DNA of 64,000 nucleotides, from assembly GCA_004557825.1 (NCBI GenBank), contig SFFL01000002.1:62001-126000 (forward strand). Reading direction: 5' to 3'. This stretch comes from Bacteroidales bacterium (GTDB lineage: Bacteria > Bacteroidota > Bacteroidia > Bacteroidales > Muribaculaceae). Both the position numbers and the translations under genes were made by a program. Under the pieces are notes generated by a model. The model saw only the letters and a list, made by a program, of their open reading frames with translations, did no database searches and was not told where the DNA came from. The stretch's first letter is position 1, and each line of letters begins with the position of its first letter. This document shows positions 60,501 through 64,000 of the stretch, in pieces.

Positions 60501-62717
60501 TTACCGGCGGGAGAAGGTGCGGCGGAGAAGGGTACGGAGGGTGCGGAGCAGCGAGGGAGCTTGCGAGGGACCGCTGCGGAGCGGGTCGGCGAAGGTGCCG
60601 GCCTGTTCGGCGGTGAAGAGCGCGGCGGAGCCTCCCAGGGTGCCACTCGGCGCGGCCGGATTCCCGGCAAGCGACGCGCCAAGCGTCTGCGCCGGATAAA
60701 GCAGCAGGAGGTTGGAGCGGTCGAAATAGCGCTGCAGGAACACAGTAATATCAGCCATATCAGGCGTGTAGCTCAGCGAATCGGGACGCGCGCCCACCAC
60801 GATGAGCAGGTCGTCGTCGAGCACCCGGTTGGCCAGGAGCATAAAGTCGTCGATGTCGTCGGCCGAACGGTATTCGTGCCGGATTCCCAATCCGGTGGCA
60901 TTCACGACAGCGGCCACAGCCTTGCGTCCCTGCTCATTGGCGCACACAATCAGGCGGCATCCCACCTCCTGGGCCAGATGCGCCAGCGACTCCACCCACT
61001 GGCGGAATCCCGACTCATATTCGGCCTTCGGCGGCACAAACACCACGATACGTGTGACCGTGTTGACCGGGATATAGCACCTCGACAGCACCACCATCAG
61101 GGCGGTGTCCTTGAGTAACTGCTCCAGCTTGGAGCCTAAGAACGTGTCGATTACATTGCTCTTGCGGTGCATCCCCAGCACCAGAGCATTGATGTCGCGC
61201 TCGTGAATGGTATTGAGCACCCCGGCCACGGTGTTGAGGTCGTAGCGCTCGATAGCCTCGATGGCCACATCCGCACCGGCCGCGGCGGCAGTGGCGAGCG
61301 CCAGCGAATTGGCTCCCATCTCCTTCGACGCCCGCGAATTATCGTTGCGCACATGCAGCGCGAAAAGCCGGTCGGCGCGAGTGCCCGACTTGCGGCGACG
61401 CATCAGCAGGGCCAGCTCGGCCAGTGCGGCAGCCGTGATCGGGTTCGACACACCCACCATCGTGCGGTTGACCACCGACGTCGATTCAGCCTCAGGGGCG
61501 GTGTCGCCCAGCATCCTAAGCTTGATGTGCTTCGCCGCCGCGGTGGTGGAAATCGGCGCGATAGCGCAGGTGACGAGAATCACCAGCACCGTGCCGTTGA
61601 GGATGGTTTCGTCCATCATCCGCGACCCATCGGGAAGCACCATATTATATCCGATGGTCACCACAGCCAGCGCTACGGCTGTATGCGCCGTAGTCAGGCC
61701 GAACATCATCGAGCGGTCGCTGGGCGCCATACGGTAGATCTTCTGCGTTCCCCAGGCCGCGAGCCACTTGCTCACGATGGCCACCACGAGCATCACACCG
61801 GCTACATAGAGAGTGTTTCCGCTGGCGATTACCCCCACATTGATCATCATACCCACACCTATCAGGAAATAGGGAATAAACAGCGCATTGCCCACAAACT
61901 CGATAGAGTTCATCAGCGGTGAATTGGAGGGGATGTAGCGGTTGAGCACCAGGCCGGCCAGGAAGGCGCCGAGCACCGGCTCCAGCCCGACTACGCCCGA
62001 CAGCCACGCCGAGAAGAACACCATCGTGAGCACATACACATACTGAGTGACCTTCTCGGAGTAGTTTTTGAAGAACCAGCGGGTAAGGCGGGGATATACG
62101 TAAAGCACCCCTAAGATATAGAGTGCGCTCCCTCCGCCCAGCCGGAGCAGCCCGCGGGGGTCGAGAGCGCCGTTGTCGTGGATGTTCACCGCCATAGCCA
62201 GCACGAGCAGCGCACCGGCCACACAGATGATGGTAGCCACCACCGACACCAGCACCGCCGGAGCCTTCGTCAGGCCGAAGCGGGCGGCTATCGGGTAAGC
62301 AATCAGGGTGTGCGAGGCAAACATCGACGCCAGCAGGAAGGCGGTAAGCCACGGCGTATGAAGCACATACACGCTCGCCGCGACGCCCATGGCCATCGGT
62401 ATCAGAAACGACAGCGCCCCGAACACCGAGCCGCGACGCAGGTTGAGCCGCAGGTGAAACATATCAATCTCCAGGCCGGCCAGAAACATCAGGTAGAGAA
62501 GCCCCACCTGCCCGAAGATGTTGAACGAACTGTCGCGGTCGAGGATATTCAGCCCGAACGGGCCCACCACCACACCGGCCACAATCATACCGATGATGTG
62601 AGGCACCCTCAGGCGGTTGAGCACCACCGGCGCAAAGAGGATTATCGCCAGCACTATCAGGAAAATCGTGACAGGGTTGGTGACAAGCGGTGCGCTATGT
62701 AGTGCAAGCGGAATCAA
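60501..62717 (-). CDS. CPA2-type cation/proton antiporter with C-terminal universal-stress-like region
   Basis: The 738-residue protein has an N-terminal domain of about 12 helices (residues about 12-410) typical of Kef/NhaP-like exchangers (RVPHIIGMIVAGVVVGPFGL, VGLLYLMFLAGLEIDM, EPVLGAFLAGLVLNRYIPSN). The cytoplasmic C-terminal part contains two UspA-like segments (ANSLALATAAAAGADVAIEA, DINALVLGMHRKS). It should exchange Na+ or K+ for H+. The start is TTG, 6 nt after the asd stop and in the same frame; no ATG occurs before residue 44. Tight coupling to asd is therefore likely. Confidence 0.9.
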   Translation of the reverse strand: MIPLALHSAPLVTNPVTIFLIVLAIILFAPVVLNRLRVPHIIGMIVAGVVVGPFGLNILDRDSSFNIFGQVGLLYLMFLAGLEIDMFHLRLNLRRGSVFGALSFLIPMAMGVAASVYVLHTPWLTAFLLASMFASHTLIAYPIAARFGLTKAPAVLVSVVATIICVAGALLVLAMAVNIHDNGALDPRGLLRLGGGSALYILGVLYVYPRLTRWFFKNYSEKVTQYVYVLTMVFFSAWLSGVVGLEPVLGAFLAGLVLNRYIPSNSPLMNSIEFVGNALFIPYFLIGVGMMINVGVIASGNTLYVAGVMLVVAIVSKWLAAWGTQKIYRMAPSDRSMMFGLTTAHTAVALAVVTIGYNMVLPDGSRMMDETILNGTVLVILVTCAIAPISTTAAAKHIKLRMLGDTAPEAESTSVVNRTMVGVSNPITAAALAELALLMRRRKSGTRADRLFALHVRNDNSRASKEMGANSLALATAAAAGADVAIEAIERYDLNTVAGVLNTIHERDINALVLGMHRKSNVIDTFLGSKLEQLLKDTALMVVLSRCYIPVNTVTRIVVFVPPKAEYESGFRQWVESLAHLAQEVGCRLIVCANEQGRKAVAAVVNATGLGIRHEYRSADDIDDFMLLANRVLDDDLLIVVGARPDSLSYTPDMADITVFLQRYFDRSNLLLLYPAQTLGASLAGNPAAPSGTLGGSAALFTAEQAGTFADPLRSGPSQAPSLLRTLRTLLRRTFSRR

Positions 62718-62723
62718 TCTCGG

Positions 62724-63734
62724 CTATGCTTTGTGTTTGAGCAGATATTCGGCAATCTGCACGGCATTGAGAGCGGCACCCTTGCGGATCTGGTCGCTCA
62801 CGGTCCAGAATGCCAGCGAATTGTCGTCGGCGAGGTCCTGACGGATGCGCCCCACGTAGACCGGGTCGCAGCCGGCGAGACCCAGCGGCATCGGATACTC
62901 CTTCTCGGCGGGGTTGTCGCAGACCACCACGCCCTCTGCAGCGGCGAAAGCCTTGCGGGCTTCCTCCACGCTCACGGGGCGCTCAGTCTCGCACCAGATG
63001 GCCTCGGAATGGGCGCGCATCACCGGCACACGCACACAGGTGGCGCTGACGCGGATTTTCGGGTCGTGCATAATCTTGCGCGTCTCGTTCACCATCTTCA
63101 TCTCCTCCTTGGTGTAGCCGTTGTCGGTGAAAACATCGATATGCGGAATCACATTGTAGGCCAGCTGGGCCACGAACTTCTCCACCTTCGGCTCGCGCCC
63201 GGCGGCGATGTCGGCGTGCTGGCAGCGCAGCTCCTCCATAGCGGAAGCGCCGGCGCCGGAAGCCGCCTGATAGGTAGCCACGTGAACGCGCTTCAATCCG
63301 GCGAGGTTGCGTATGGGGTTGAGCGCCACCACCATCTGAATGGTGGTGCAGTTGGGGTTGCCGATGATGCGGCGCGGAGCGTTGAGGGCGTCGGCGGCAT
63401 TAACCTCCGGCACCACCAGGGGCACGTCGGGATCCATACGGAAGGCCGAGGAGTTGTCGATCATCGTCGCACCAAGTGCGGTGATTGTGGAGGCATACTC
63501 CAGCGAGGTGCCCCCTCCGGCCGATGTAAAGGCTATGTCGACGCCGCGAAACAGCTCCGGGTCGTGGGTAAGTTCCTGAATCGTTATCTCTTGTCCGCGG
63601 AATTTCACCACGCTACCGGCCGAGCGCTTCGACCCGAACAGACGCAGGCTGTCGATGGGGAAATTGCGCTGGTCGAGCACTTTGAGCAGCTCCTGCCCCA
63701 CGGCGCCCGATGCGCCTACGATTGCTATATTCAT
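62724..63734 (-). CDS. asd: Aspartate-semialdehyde dehydrogenase
   Basis: With the ATG at 63734 the cytosolic enzyme is 336 residues. It reduces aspartyl phosphate to aspartate semialdehyde for Lys/Thr/Met and diaminopimelate synthesis. Motifs: NIAIVGASGAVGQELLKVLD (NADP loop), IGNPNCTTIQMV (catalytic Cys), YQAASGAGASAMEEL and RVPVMRAHSEAIW (His). The start at 63755 is rejected because a TACCTTTG -7 box (63760-63753) lies over it. The antiporter gene follows in the same transcript. Confidence 0.96.
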   Translation of the reverse strand: MNIAIVGASGAVGQELLKVLDQRNFPIDSLRLFGSKRSAGSVVKFRGQEITIQELTHDPELFRGVDIAFTSAGGGTSLEYASTITALGATMIDNSSAFRMDPDVPLVVPEVNAADALNAPRRIIGNPNCTTIQMVVALNPIRNLAGLKRVHVATYQAASGAGASAMEELRCQHADIAAGREPKVEKFVAQLAYNVIPHIDVFTDNGYTKEEMKMVNETRKIMHDPKIRVSATCVRVPVMRAHSEAIWCETERPVSVEEARKAFAAAEGVVVCDNPAEKEYPMPLGLAGCDPVYVGRIRQDLADDNSLAFWTVSDQIRKGAALNAVQIAEYLLKHKA

Positions 63735-63752
63735 TTTCGTCTGATGCTTTTT

Positions 63753-63760
63753 CAAAGGTA
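63753..63760 (-). promoter_or_regulatory. Candidate -7 box of asd
   Basis: TACCTTTG on the minus strand lies 18 nt before the asd start. No TTTG at 19-21 nt was found upstream. Confidence 0.5.
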
Positions 63761-63811
63761 ATATTTTTCAGTCGGCTGCAGGCCTGTGCCAATCACGGCC
63801 ACAGGCTACTG

Positions 63812-64000
63812 TCAGTCGGCCATAAGCTTGCGGTAGCGGCGGCGGGGAGGCTCCTTGCCGCCGTTCTGGGCCTTCTTATACTCCTCATAGTCGGAGTAGC
63901 TGCCCTGATAGAACACCACTTTGCCATCCCCCTCGAAGGAGAGGATGTGGGTGCATATGCGGTCGAGGAACCAGCGGTCGTGGCTTACGACCACAGCGCA
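63812..64000 (-). CDS. ettA: ABC-F translation factor, probable EttA, C-terminal fragment
   Basis: Only the last 62 codons are in the window. VVSHDRWFLDRICTHILSFE is the end of the second ATPase domain (switch His in SHDRWFLDR), followed by GKVVFYQGSYSDYEEYKKAQ and the terminal RYRKLMAD. This ending is that of EttA, which gates entry of ribosomes into elongation according to energy state; other ABC-F members lack the RYRKL tail. A small GCCTGTG/CACAGGC hairpin lies past the stop (63783-63807). Confidence 0.85.
   Translation of the reverse strand, partial: CAVVVSHDRWFLDRICTHILSFEGDGKVVFYQGSYSDYEEYKKAQNGGKEPPRRRYRKLMAD

Overview
The window looks like a chromosomal piece of a GC-rich gut Bacteroidales genome, most likely Muribaculaceae (S24-7). 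Evidence: nearly every clean promoter has the Bacteroidetes form (TTTG or TTG, 18-21 nt, TAnnTTTG); there is a SusC/SusD locus with FecR and an ECF sigma factor, a fimbrillin-like lipoprotein, a T9SS-like C-terminal domain, an inositol-lipid gene set, and GC-biased third codon positions. The family assignment is inference; the phylum is well supported.

Layout. 1-6334 (mostly minus): a truncated secreted protein, a large leucine-rich-repeat surface protein and a patatin/beta-barrel protein. 6648-8618: an NlpC/P60 hydrolase, tRNA-Cys, tRNA-Pro and a small lipoprotein. 9373-19631: recA facing a minus-strand block (pgpH-like, surA-like, OstA-like, M18 aminopeptidase), then an SDR gene and rplU-rpmA. 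19632-20880: a gene-free, structured and apparently transcribed stretch. 20881-25990: a SemiSWEET gene, then ATP-grasp, GtrA, CDP-alcohol phosphatidyltransferase, an AUR1-type PAP2 enzyme and inositol-3-phosphate synthase, which together suggest inositol phospholipid and inositol sphingolipid synthesis. 26193-30389: lower-GC accessory DNA with a frameshifted YhcG-type nuclease, a possible MITE, a FadL porin and an orphan lipoprotein. 30515-37162: CorA, GpmA, an AlgI/AlgX-like O-acetylation pair and a PpiD-like chaperone.

37551-60120 is a polysaccharide utilisation locus: FecR, STN-containing SusC, SusD, a DUF1735 surface lipoprotein, two tandem GH101-like proteins, a DUF4965/glutaminase-type enzyme, a GH78, the ECF sigma factor near the far end, and a GH31. 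A DUF4434 protein and a fimbrillin-like lipoprotein lie just upstream. The fimbrillin-like protein ends in the same C-terminal domain as the DUF1735 protein, which ties it to the locus. The proposed circuit is ligand-loaded SusC (STN) to FecR to sigma to the locus. 60501-64000 holds a cation/proton antiporter behind asd, and the end of an ABC-F gene resembling ettA.

Spacers carry several dispersed repeat families: a 45-bp palindrome (four sites), an 84-88 bp double-hairpin element (two inverted copies), a hairpin plus CTCCTG-rich element (three copies), and 9-31 bp tandem repeats, one captured inside a coding sequence.
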